A stretch of 64,000 nt of DNA from Bacteroidota bacterium (GTDB taxonomy: Bacteria; Bacteroidota; Bacteroidia; Flavobacteriales; Flavobacteriaceae), in the NCBI GenBank assembly GCA_023386585.1, contig JAEWJM010000003.1, forward strand, positions 234,068-298,067, written 5' to 3'. The stretch's first letter is position 1. Each line of letters opens with the position of its first letter. A model generated the notes under the pieces. It was not told the origin of the DNA, made no database searches, and was given only the letters and a program-made list of their open reading frames with translations. Positions 1 to 6,506 of this stretch are shown here, one piece after another. Made by a program: the position numbers and the translations under genes.

Positions 1-123
1 ACGCTAAAAACTGGCGACATTATTTTTACGGGAACGCCCGAAGGTGTCGCAAAAGTGAACCCAGGCGACGTTCTTGAGGGATTTTTAGAACAACAACAAC
101 TATTTAGACTACAGGTAAAATAA
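1..123 (+). CDS. Fumarylacetoacetate hydrolase family protein, C-terminal end only
   Basis: The window opens inside this gene; 40 codons and a TAA remain. The visible part contains GDIIFTGTPEGV followed by PGDVLEGF, the conserved end of the FAA-hydrolase beta-roll fold found in 2-hydroxyhepta-2,4-diene-1,7-dioate isomerases and acylpyruvases. The family binds a divalent metal and cleaves or isomerises small dicarbonyl acids. The substrate cannot be told from this fragment. The stop codon shares one base with the ATG of the next gene, so the two are translationally coupled. Confidence 0.8.
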   Translation, partial: TLKTGDIIFTGTPEGVAKVNPGDVLEGFLEQQQLFRLQVK

Positions 124-467
124 TGGCCTTAAACTACAACTTAGCAAAAGTTTACGCACTTTCCGATAATGATCCAGAGTTCGTGATGCAAATTATCACG
201 CTCTTCGTCACTGAAGTTCCGCAGGACCTGACGCAGATCAAACTTGGAATCAAAACCAAAGACCACAAACTTGCTTACGCGTATGCCCATAAGATCAAGC
301 CAACACTGGATCTGCTTGGAATGACCAACGCCTTCGAGGAAACGCTCCAGATCGAAGCGTGGACCAAGCGCGAAGGGAAACGCAAGGAAATCAAAGATAC
401 TTACGACAGTGTCGAATCACAGATCGAAAAAGCTGTCAAGGAAATCAAGAAGGATTTTAATCTGTAA
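123..467 (+). CDS. Hpt (histidine phosphotransfer) domain protein
   Basis: A 114-residue, all-helical protein. AYAHKIKPTLDLLG around residues 53-66 matches the Hpt motif AHxLKG, with His56 as the likely phospho-accepting residue. Such proteins shuttle phosphate between receiver domains in multistep phosphorelays, in the cytoplasm. The usual Gly after the Lys is replaced (KIKP), so the site is slightly atypical. There is no kinase or receiver beside it: it starts on the stop codon of a metabolic gene and is followed by cinA. Its partners must be elsewhere, for example the PAS kinases and receivers at 16.4-22 kb. Family assignment is good; partner is inference. Confidence 0.75.
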   Translation: MALNYNLAKVYALSDNDPEFVMQIITLFVTEVPQDLTQIKLGIKTKDHKLAYAYAHKIKPTLDLLGMTNAFEETLQIEAWTKREGKRKEIKDTYDSVESQIEKAVKEIKKDFNL

Positions 468-533
468 AGAGCGGTCAGCTGTTAGCTATCAGCAATTAGC
501 TCAATGGCCACAACCTACGGCTCATAACCTCAG
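468..533. repeat. Short imperfect direct repeat between the Hpt gene and cinA
   Basis: After the Hpt stop codon the sequence holds two imperfect copies of a unit ending in TTAGC (TCAGCTGTTAGC, then TATCAGCAATTAGC). Simple repeats of this look are common between flavobacterial genes (from memory, not checked). No promoter box or terminator hairpin was recognised here. Confidence 0.4.
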
Positions 534-1790
534 ATGAAAGCATCAATCATAACCATCGGTGACGAGATCCTGATCGGACAGATCGTTGATACCAACTCCG
601 CTGTCATAGCAAAAGCTCTCGAAGACATTGGGATTTCCATTCGTGAAATTTTATCGGTTTCCGATGAAAGGCAGCATATTCTGGATACTTTTTCGCGTTA
701 TCAGGATGAAGTCGACCTTGTCGTAATTACGGGCGGACTCGGTCCAACCAAGGACGACATTACCAAAAAGACGTTTTGCGATTACTTCGGCGATACATTG
801 GTTGTAAACGATAAAGTACTGGCGCACATCAGCGAAATGTACGAGCGCATTTTCAAAATGCCGGTTTCGCAGGTCAACAAAGATCAGGCGCTCGTGCCAT
901 CTAAAGCGACCGTTCTCCACAACCAATACGGATGCGCTCCCGGAATGTGGATGCAAAAAAACAACACGGTTTTCGTCTCAATGCCCGGAGTTCCTTACGA
1001 AATGAAAGGAATTGTGCGGGATTATCTCATTCCGAAACTCGTCGCGGAGTTCAAGCGGCCATATATCATCCATAAAACCGTCCTGACGTACGGAACGGGC
1101 GAGAGCACGATCGCCGAGCGGATTGAAGAATGGGAAAACAATTTACCCGATTTCATCAAGCTCGCTTATCTGCCGAGTCCGGGCCGCGTAAGGCTGCGGC
1201 TGTCTGCCCATGGGAATGACAGGGAAAAGCTTGAGCAGGCTATCGACGAAAACATACGGTCACTTTCGACGCTGATCGGCGACGTCATCGTCGGATTTGA
1301 AGAAAGTCAGACGCTCGAAGTTGCTGTAGGAAATCTTTTGGCCGAGCGCCATCAAACATTGTCCACTGCCGAAAGTTGCACCGGCGGTTCAATTGCGCAA
1401 ATGCTGACGGCCATTCCGGGTGCATCACGGTATTTCAAAGGAAGCCACATCGTTTATTCGGCACAATCGAAAATCGATCTTTTAAAAATTTCACCCGAAG
1501 TTATCGAAAGACATTCGGTAGTTTCGGCCGAGGTGGCAGTCCAGATGGCAACGGCATCGCGCGAGCTGCTGAAATCGGATTACGCAATTGCAACAACCGG
1601 TAACGCCGGACCGTCGAAAGACGACACGGATAAAGAAGTTGGGATCGTTTATATCGCGATTGCGAAGCCGGATGGAACGGTCCGCGTATCCGAATTTAAT
1701 TTTGGACAACCGCGCGAAAAGGTCATTGCCCGAACCGTGACAAAAAGCCTGGAAATGCTGCGCGAGGAAATTTTAAAACCGGAGCCTTGA
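534..1790 (+). CDS. cinA: CinA family nicotinamide-nucleotide amidohydrolase
   Basis: A 418-residue two-domain protein. The N-terminal MoCF-like domain (residues 1-170) contains GDEILIGQIVDTNS and TGGLGPTKDD, as in CinA/MogA-type folds. The C-terminal CinA domain (about 255-410) carries TAESCTGG at residues 278-285, the signature with the catalytic Ser, and ATTGNAGPSKDD further on. CinA recycles pyridine nucleotides by deamidating NMN to nicotinate mononucleotide, and the N-terminal domain can have ADP-ribose pyrophosphatase activity. Length is typical. The N-glycine motif reads TGNAGPSKDD instead of the more common TGIAGPGG. The gene precedes the rpmB block, a frequent flavobacterial order. 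Confidence 0.93.
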   Translation: MKASIITIGDEILIGQIVDTNSAVIAKALEDIGISIREILSVSDERQHILDTFSRYQDEVDLVVITGGLGPTKDDITKKTFCDYFGDTLVVNDKVLAHISEMYERIFKMPVSQVNKDQALVPSKATVLHNQYGCAPGMWMQKNNTVFVSMPGVPYEMKGIVRDYLIPKLVAEFKRPYIIHKTVLTYGTGESTIAERIEEWENNLPDFIKLAYLPSPGRVRLRLSAHGNDREKLEQAIDENIRSLSTLIGDVIVGFEESQTLEVAVGNLLAERHQTLSTAESCTGGSIAQMLTAIPGASRYFKGSHIVYSAQSKIDLLKISPEVIERHSVVSAEVAVQMATASRELLKSDYAIATTGNAGPSKDDTDKEVGIVYIAIAKPDGTVRVSEFNFGQPREKVIARTVTKSLEMLREEILKPEP

Positions 1791-1884
1791 TTGGTTTTGG
1801 TTGCTGATTTCCAATAGAAAAATGCGATTCGATCCGGTTAATGAAATGCAAATAAAAAAAATGGAAAAAAGGAACATAAATATT

Positions 1885-1915
1885 TTGTTCAAGCCGAATA
1901 TTTTTGTTTTCTTTG
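1885..1915 (+). promoter_or_regulatory. Probable promoter of the rpmB-rpmG-DUF4295 operon
   Basis: TTG at 1885-1887 is followed 20 bases later by TTTCTTTG at 1908-1915, one base off the Bacteroidota -7 box TAnnTTTG. A perfect box TATTTTTG lies at 1899-1906, but no -33 TTG is well spaced from it. Either would start transcription 35-45 bases before rpmB. Confidence 0.5.
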
Positions 1916-1950
1916 CACCCTGATTTTGAATAACGAATAAAGATAGAGCA

Positions 1951-2187
1951 ATGTCAAGAGTTTGTGACCTAACAGGTAAAAGGGCGATGGTTGGAAATAA
2001 CGTTTCCCACGCGATGAACAAGACCAAGAGGAAATTCTCCGTAAACCTGGTCAAAAAACGTTTTTACCTTGCTGAAGAAGATCGTTGGATTACCTTAAGG
2101 GTGGCGGCGTCTACAATAAAAACAATCAACAAGAACGGAATCACTGCAGTTTTGAAAAAAGCGCAGAAAGAAGGATTCATTAAGTAA
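1951..2187 (+). CDS. rpmB: 50S ribosomal protein L28 (zinc-free form)
   Basis: 78 residues beginning MSRVCDLTGKRAMVGNNVSH, the standard L28 start, and ending in a basic helix. L28 is a small basic protein of the large subunit. Only one Cys (residue 5) is present, so the paired CxxC motifs of zinc-binding L28 are missing; this is the C-minus form. It heads a three-gene ribosomal operon with rpmG 21 bases downstream. Confidence 0.97.
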   Translation: MSRVCDLTGKRAMVGNNVSHAMNKTKRKFSVNLVKKRFYLAEEDRWITLRVAASTIKTINKNGITAVLKKAQKEGFIK

Positions 2188-2208
2188 TCCGATAAATAAG
2201 TTAGCACA

Positions 2209-2391
2209 ATGGCAAAGAAAGGAAACAGAATCCAGGTAATTTTGGAGTGCACAGAGCACAAAGGAACCGGTATGCCGGGAACTTCCCGTTACATCACCAC
2301 AAAGAACAAGAAGAACACTCCGGATCGTTTGGAGATCAAAAAATTCAACCCGATCCTGAAAAGAGTAACCGTTCACAAAGAAATTAAGTAA
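2209..2391 (+). CDS. rpmG: 50S ribosomal protein L33 (zinc-free form)
   Basis: 60 residues starting MAKKGNRIQVILECTEHKG, with the YITTKNKKNTPDRLEIKKFNP core typical of L33. Only one Cys is present (residue 14), so the zinc ribbon is absent. It lies between rpmB and the DUF4295 gene, the usual arrangement in this phylum, and shares their transcript. Confidence 0.97.
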   Translation: MAKKGNRIQVILECTEHKGTGMPGTSRYITTKNKKNTPDRLEIKKFNPILKRVTVHKEIK

Positions 2392-2448
2392 TAGAGTTTC
2401 GTGGTTCCGGAATAGCCGGAATCGTAAAATTCAAAATATATTTGAAAA

Positions 2449-2601
2449 ATGGCAAAGAAAACCGTTGCAACGTTACAAACCTCTTCAAAGAGATTATCAA
2501 AGGTGATCAAAATGGTGAAGTCTCCAAAAACCGGAGCTTACACATTCGTTGAAAGCATCATGGCTCCTGAGCTGGCAGATGAATTTCTGAAAAAGAAATA
2601 A
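2449..2601 (+). CDS. DUF4295 family small basic protein
   Basis: A 50-residue Lys-rich protein, MAKKTVATLQTSSKRLSKVI at the start and ELADEFLKKK at the end. It matches the DUF4295 family, found in Bacteroidota directly after rpmG. Its start MAKK resembles the L33 start. The conserved position with L28 and L33 suggests ribosome association; several flavobacterial ribosomes carry phylum-specific small proteins, but that role is inference here. A terminator follows 21 bases after the stop. Confidence 0.88.
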   Translation: MAKKTVATLQTSSKRLSKVIKMVKSPKTGAYTFVESIMAPELADEFLKKK

Positions 2602-2622
2602 TCATTGCCATCATAATACACT

Positions 2623-2656
2623 AAGCTACTTTCCCTCGGAAGTAGCTTTTTTATTT
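2623..2656 (+). terminator. Rho-independent terminator of the rpmB operon
   Basis: A perfect 9-base stem AAGCTACTT/AAGTAGCTT with an 8-base loop, followed by a T-rich tract (TTTTTATTTAT). Confidence 0.88.
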
Positions 2657-2679
2657 ATATTTGCTTTGCACTGTTTTTC

Positions 2680-2830
2680 CGGTGCAGCCAATCCGGCTCT
2701 TTGCTTCAAGTCCTCGTTTGTCAGGCTTTTTTTAAAGGCTTTTTCGGGCTCCCGTTGGTCGCCCTCAAAAACCAAAAAAAAAATCGCCCTCTAAACTGCG
2801 GGCTTTCCGCGGCGATCCGGGCTAGTGCAG
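2680..2830. repeat. Non-coding intergenic element, repeat-like
   Basis: This forms most of the 312-base gap between DUF4295 and ftsY. It has no plausible gene. It contains CCGGCTCTTTGC, runs of T and A (2728-2735, 2773-2782), GGGCTTTCCGCGGCGATCC at its right end and GGGCTAGTGCAG. The GGGCTTTCCGC core also occurs in the dispersed repeat at 54228-54355. I therefore regard it as a degenerate member of, or relative to, the intergenic repeats of this genome; this is suggestive only. Confidence 0.4.
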
Positions 2831-2832
2831 TC

Positions 2833-2888
2833 TAAAGTCCAAAGTCTAAAGTCCAAAGTTTAAAGTGTATCGTTTCATCACTTTAAAC
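2833..2888. repeat. Five tandem heptamers leading into an inverted repeat upstream of ftsY
   Basis: Five 7-base units of the form YAAAGTN run from 2833 to 2867 (TAAAGTC, CAAAGTC, TAAAGTC, CAAAGTT, TAAAGTG). The last unit is part of a 10-base inverted repeat, GTTTAAAGTG (2858-2867) and CACTTTAAAC (2879-2888), with an 11-base loop. It ends 25 bases before the ftsY start codon, so a hairpin in the leader is possible. Confidence 0.6.
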
Positions 2889-2913
2889 ATTAAACTTCAA
2901 ACAATTTTTTCAT

Positions 2914-3894
2914 ATGTCCTTTTTTAAAAAGATATTTTCCTCCGAAAAAAAAGAATCTGCCTTAAGCGAAGAGGCAAAACAAAACCTCGACAAAGGCCTT
3001 GAAAAAACCAAGGAAAGCTTTTTTACAAAACTGACTAAGGCGGTTGCCGGAAAATCAAAGGTTGACGACGACGTACTCGACAATCTGGAGGAAGTTCTTG
3101 TTTCTTCCGATGTCGGCGTTGAAACAACGCTTAAAATTATCAAGCGCATCGAAAAGCGTGTCGCTGAAGACAAATACCTCGGCACCGACGAACTTAATCG
3201 CATTCTTCGCGATGAGATCGCCGGACTCCTGTCAGAAACCAATTCGGGGGAAGCAACGGAATTCGCCGTGCCTTCAAACAAAAAGCCTTACGTGATCATG
3301 GTTGTTGGCGTTAACGGCGTGGGCAAAACCACGACCATCGGGAAACTTGCAAACCAGTTTAAAAATGCGGGCTACAAAGTTGTCCTTGGCGCGGCAGATA
3401 CTTTTCGCGCTGCGGCAATCGACCAGCTGCAGATCTGGGCCGATCGCGTCGGAGTGCCAATCGTGCGCCAGCAAATGGGTAGCGATCCTGCATCGGTAGC
3501 ATTTGATACACTGCAGTCGGCTGTTACGCAAGGCGCCGATGTTGTCATCATCGATACCGCCGGAAGGCTTCACAACAAGGTCAATCTTATGAACGAGCTG
3601 ACCAAGGTCAAACGCGTGATGCAAAAAGTTGTCGAAGATGCGCCGCATGAAGTTTTACTTGTTCTTGACGGCTCAACCGGCCAAAACGCGTTCGAGCAGG
3701 CGAAGCAATTTACGGCGGCGACAGAAGTCACCTCATTGGCAGTAACCAAACTAGACGGAACTGCAAAAGGAGGCGTCGTGATCGGAATATCAGACCAGTT
3801 CCGGATTCCGGTGAAGTATATCGGCGTTGGTGAAGGAATCAACGACCTGCAGGTTTTCAACAAATATGAATTCGTTGATTCGTTTTTCAAATGA
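2914..3894 (+). CDS. ftsY: Signal recognition particle receptor FtsY
   Basis: 326 residues: a short charged N-terminus, the N domain helical bundle (about 35-115) and the SRP-type GTPase G domain. Motifs are GVNGVGKTT (residues 132-140, P-loop), DTFRAAA, DTAGR and TKLDG. FtsY docks ribosome-SRP complexes at the membrane for co-translational insertion through SecYEG. The long acidic A domain of the E. coli protein is missing, as in many non-proteobacterial FtsY. The stop overlaps the next ATG by four bases. Confidence 0.97.
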   Translation: MSFFKKIFSSEKKESALSEEAKQNLDKGLEKTKESFFTKLTKAVAGKSKVDDDVLDNLEEVLVSSDVGVETTLKIIKRIEKRVAEDKYLGTDELNRILRDEIAGLLSETNSGEATEFAVPSNKKPYVIMVVGVNGVGKTTTIGKLANQFKNAGYKVVLGAADTFRAAAIDQLQIWADRVGVPIVRQQMGSDPASVAFDTLQSAVTQGADVVIIDTAGRLHNKVNLMNELTKVKRVMQKVVEDAPHEVLLVLDGSTGQNAFEQAKQFTAATEVTSLAVTKLDGTAKGGVVIGISDQFRIPVKYIGVGEGINDLQVFNKYEFVDSFFK

Positions 3895-4076
3895 TCTCCC
3901 GACTGAAACCGGTTCACTTGTACCTGTTGTTCATCGCCTTCAATTTATTGGCGCATGCGCTTGAAGGTCCGATCGGCGGTTTCCATTATATTTTTTCTGT
4001 GATCGGCTTCGGATTCTTTTTTATGGCCGTCCGCCGCTATTTCAGTGACGGGAACAGCCGGCAAAAATCTAATTGA
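3891..4076 (+). CDS. Small two-helix membrane protein, function unknown
   Basis: 61 residues with two hydrophobic stretches (about 9-24 and 30-47) and a short polar, basic tail. Its ATG overlaps the ftsY stop (ATGA), which supports it being translated by coupling to ftsY. The end overlaps by 8 bases the convergent hydrolase gene. No family recognised. Confidence 0.6.
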   Translation: MISRLKPVHLYLLFIAFNLLAHALEGPIGGFHYIFSVIGFGFFFMAVRRYFSDGNSRQKSN

Positions 4077-5124
4077 TCAGCGCGTTGATCCTGGTCCAAA
4101 GCTGCTCATCAAAATCAGAAAGCGCCAGGTTCACGTTGTCGGCAGCGTCGCCCATTCGGATGATCACGATATTCCGCGACGGAATTACGTAAATTTTCTG
4201 GTCATTCTTTCCTAAAGCCATGTACATATCGGATGGCGCTCCCGGAATGATGCTTCCGTTAAATTCCAACTGTGTCTGCGGCATGTGGTAGCTCTGCTTT
4301 CCGTTGAGCCACCAGAGATATCCATACGATAAATTAATATTTTGCGATGTTTGCGTTGCCTGATTGAAATAGGTTTCGTTCAGGATCGTTTCTCCGTTCC
4401 AATTCCCGTGGTTCAGCATCAGAAGGCCAAAACGCGCCATGCTTCGGGAAGTACTCCAATAAACAATGTTGTTGTCCATCGGTAGCCAAACGCCGTTCAT
4501 TCCGATCTTATCGCGCAGTTTTGCATTAAAATAATCGCTGAAAGTTTCTCCGTTTGCGGCAGCGATAACATCCTGAAGTTTCACATAAACATTGTGGTAA
4601 GCCCAACGCGTCCCGGCATCGGCAACATAGGTCAGGCATTCGGGCGCAACGCAATCGCCATTGGCAATGTCTTCAAGGCCGCTCGTCATGGTCAGCAGAT
4701 GGCGTAACGTTATCAGGTTTTCCATTTCCGGAGTAAGGCTGGTCCAACCGCTGCCGAGGTAATCGGAAACCCGATCGTCAAGGTTCAAAAGACTTTCCTG
4801 CTGGGCAATTCCGGTCATTGTTGACGTGAGCGTTTTTCCGGCACTTGCCCAGTACCAGTTTGAATCTATGGAATGTCCGTTAAAGTAATTCTCGAGTACG
4901 ATTCGGCCGTTGTGCAGCACGATAAACGATTTCGAATGTTTGGCCTCGAGGTAATCGAGTAGCGGAGCGACAGCCGCTTCATTCCATCCGGCTTCGGCGA
5001 CCGATTCGGTTTCCCAAACGTCACTGGCGACCGGAGGAAAATACAGCTCAGTATTTACGGATTGGCCGGAATCGGAGCTACATCCGCAGATGAGTAAAAC
5101 TAATGGAAACAGGAGACGCTTCAT
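4069..5124 (-). CDS. Serine hydrolase, class C beta-lactamase fold lipoprotein
   Basis: 351 residues with a lipoprotein signal peptide ending ICGC (Cys15 as lipidated residue). The catalytic SxxK motif is SAGK (Ser94, Lys97) and the Tyr motif is YHN (Tyr176-Asn178), as in Beta-lactamase family (PF00144) enzymes. The family includes D-aminopeptidases, esterases and peptidoglycan-acting enzymes; true penicillinase activity is not implied. HLLTMTSGLED is the family-typical helix. It probably sits in the periplasm, lipid-anchored. Convergent with the small membrane protein gene. Confidence 0.87.
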   Translation of the reverse strand: MKRLLFPLVLLICGCSSDSGQSVNTELYFPPVASDVWETESVAEAGWNEAAVAPLLDYLEAKHSKSFIVLHNGRIVLENYFNGHSIDSNWYWASAGKTLTSTMTGIAQQESLLNLDDRVSDYLGSGWTSLTPEMENLITLRHLLTMTSGLEDIANGDCVAPECLTYVADAGTRWAYHNVYVKLQDVIAAANGETFSDYFNAKLRDKIGMNGVWLPMDNNIVYWSTSRSMARFGLLMLNHGNWNGETILNETYFNQATQTSQNINLSYGYLWWLNGKQSYHMPQTQLEFNGSIIPGAPSDMYMALGKNDQKIYVIPSRNIVIIRMGDAADNVNLALSDFDEQLWTRINALIN

Positions 5125-5168
5125 ATTATTTTTGCTTCAGACGTTAAAATTACGCAATCGTTTATCCA

Positions 5169-5202
5169 TTGACGGTGAATTTTTTTCTTTGATGTATCTT
5201 TG
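5169..5202 (+). promoter_or_regulatory. Promoter of the small lipoprotein gene
   Basis: TTG (5169-5171), 23 bases, then a perfect -7 box TATCTTTG (5195-5202). The box ends 7 bases before the ATG at 5210, so the transcript would start at or beside the start codon. A second -7 box, TATTTTTG, lies at 5127-5134. Confidence 0.65.
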
Positions 5203-5209
5203 GCGCCTG

Positions 5210-5632
5210 ATGAATTACAAGCAACTTATCTGTTTTTTCGTATTTGTGGTGGCAAGCGGCTGCAAAAAAGAAGTCACTGCAGCCGACTTACAGCACATCA
5301 ATGGCTATTGGGAAATCGAAGAAGTTACGATGAATGACGGAAGTCACAAGGAATACCGTGTGAATGAAATCATCGATTACTTTGAGATTGCAGATGGAAA
5401 GGGCTACCGCCGGAAAGTACGCCCGCAATTCGACGGAAAATATCTTAACATGGGCGAAGCGGAAGCAATTTCAGTTATTTTTAAGGACGGAAAAGCTATA
5501 CTCCATTATTCAACCCCATATATGAAGTGGCAGGAAGAAGTGGAGGTATTGAATAAGGACCAGATGATCCTGCAGAACAACGAAGGAACCGAGTATCAGT
5601 ACAAAAGAGCGGTACCTTTTAATATCAAATAA
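5210..5632 (+). CDS. Small lipocalin-like lipoprotein
   Basis: 140 residues. The ATG at 5210 gives a clean signal peptide, MNYKQLICFFVFVVASGCKK, with a lipobox Cys18; in-frame upstream ATGs would spoil it and lie before the promoter. The mature part (HINGYWEIEEVTM and alternating beta-like strands ending in TEYQYKR) resembles the lipocalin-like small lipoproteins of Flavobacterium. Function unknown. The stop shares one base with the next ATG. Confidence 0.75.
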   Translation: MNYKQLICFFVFVVASGCKKEVTAADLQHINGYWEIEEVTMNDGSHKEYRVNEIIDYFEIADGKGYRRKVRPQFDGKYLNMGEAEAISVIFKDGKAILHYSTPYMKWQEEVEVLNKDQMILQNNEGTEYQYKRAVPFNIK

Positions 5633-5928
5633 TGGCAAAAAGACTCAACAACGAAAGTCCGATTGGTGATATTCTTAAGGAAATCATCCAGGTCAACAAG
5701 CTTCAGCCGGGGATCGATCAGATTTCGGTTGCCGATGCGTGGCGGTCGTTGATGGGAAACGGAGTTAACAGTTACACGCGTAACATCGCACTCAAGGGTA
5801 GCACTTTGTATGTTGAACTCACTTCTGCGGTGCTTCGCCAGGAACTCAGCTATGGTAAGGAAAAGATCATCAAAATGATTAATGAAGAACTGAAGCGAGA
5901 CGTGGTAAAAGACGTCATTTTACGATAA
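5632..5928 (+). CDS. DUF721 (DciA-like) protein
   Basis: 98 residues. IGDILKEIIQVNKLQPGIDQ, then VADAWRSLMGNGVNSYT and the LTSAVLRQELSYGKEKIIKMIN stretch identify the DUF721 family. Members include DciA, which recruits the replicative helicase in bacteria lacking DnaC; the KH-like C-terminal part is present here. In Bacteroidota the family member is short, as here. The helicase role is known for some lineages and is inferred for this one. Translationally coupled to the lipoprotein gene. Confidence 0.85.
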   Translation: MAKRLNNESPIGDILKEIIQVNKLQPGIDQISVADAWRSLMGNGVNSYTRNIALKGSTLYVELTSAVLRQELSYGKEKIIKMINEELKRDVVKDVILR

Positions 5929-5930
5929 AA

Positions 5931-5962
5931 AAAATCCCGCTTCGTTGGCGGGATTTTTATTG
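5931..5962. terminator. Bidirectional terminator between DUF721 gene and ndk
   Basis: A perfect 10-base stem AAAATCCCGC/GCGGGATTTT with loop TTCGTTG, A-run on one side and T-run on the other, placed between convergent genes so that it can serve both. Confidence 0.92.
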
Positions 5963-5974
5963 GGTCAATATCAA

Positions 5975-6394
5975 TTAGAACATTTCGCGTCCTGCAAAAT
6001 GAAACGCACCTTCGATTGCTGCGTTTTCATCGCTGTCAGAACCGTGGACTGCATTTTCGCCAATTGATTTTGCATATTTTTTTCTGATTGTTCCTTCAGC
6101 TGCATCGGCCGGGTTAGTTGCCCCAATCAGGTTACGGAACTCCTCAACTGCATTTTCTTTTTCTAAAATCGCGGCAACGATCGGTCCGCGTGACATGAAC
6201 TCAACCAATTCACCGTAAAAAGGCCTTGCACTGTGAACCGCGTAAAAGTTCTGCGCATCGGCAACCGTCATCTGTGTCAGTTTTAGGGCAACAATCCTGA
6301 ATCCGCCTTCTGTAATCATATTAAGTATTCCACCGATGTGCCCGCCTTCAACGGCATCCGGTTTAATCATGGTAAAAGTTCTGTTCGTAGCCAT
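5975..6394 (-). CDS. ndk: Nucleoside diphosphate kinase
   Basis: 139 residues, standard length. It begins MATNRTFTMIKPDAVEGGHIG and has the active site NAVHGSDS with phospho-His117. The enzyme transfers the gamma phosphate of ATP to other NDPs to balance nucleotide pools. A single-gene unit with its own -7 box at 6418-6425 and a shared terminator downstream. Confidence 0.98.
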   Translation of the reverse strand: MATNRTFTMIKPDAVEGGHIGGILNMITEGGFRIVALKLTQMTVADAQNFYAVHSARPFYGELVEFMSRGPIVAAILEKENAVEEFRNLIGATNPADAAEGTIRKKYAKSIGENAVHGSDSDENAAIEGAFHFAGREMF

Positions 6395-6417
6395 TTTTTC
6401 TTTTTTTAAATTGGGTG

Positions 6418-6425
6418 CAAAAGTA
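6418..6425 (-). promoter_or_regulatory. -7 box of the ndk promoter
   Basis: On the minus strand TACTTTTG, a perfect TAnnTTTG box, 23 bases before the ndk ATG. No clear -33 TTG. Confidence 0.65.
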
Positions 6426-6506
6426 CTGTTTAGAATTTAAAAATAAAAATGAATGGACTTTAATAAAATCTTGCATGGTTAACCATCAAAGACAAAAGTG
6501 TGCAGT

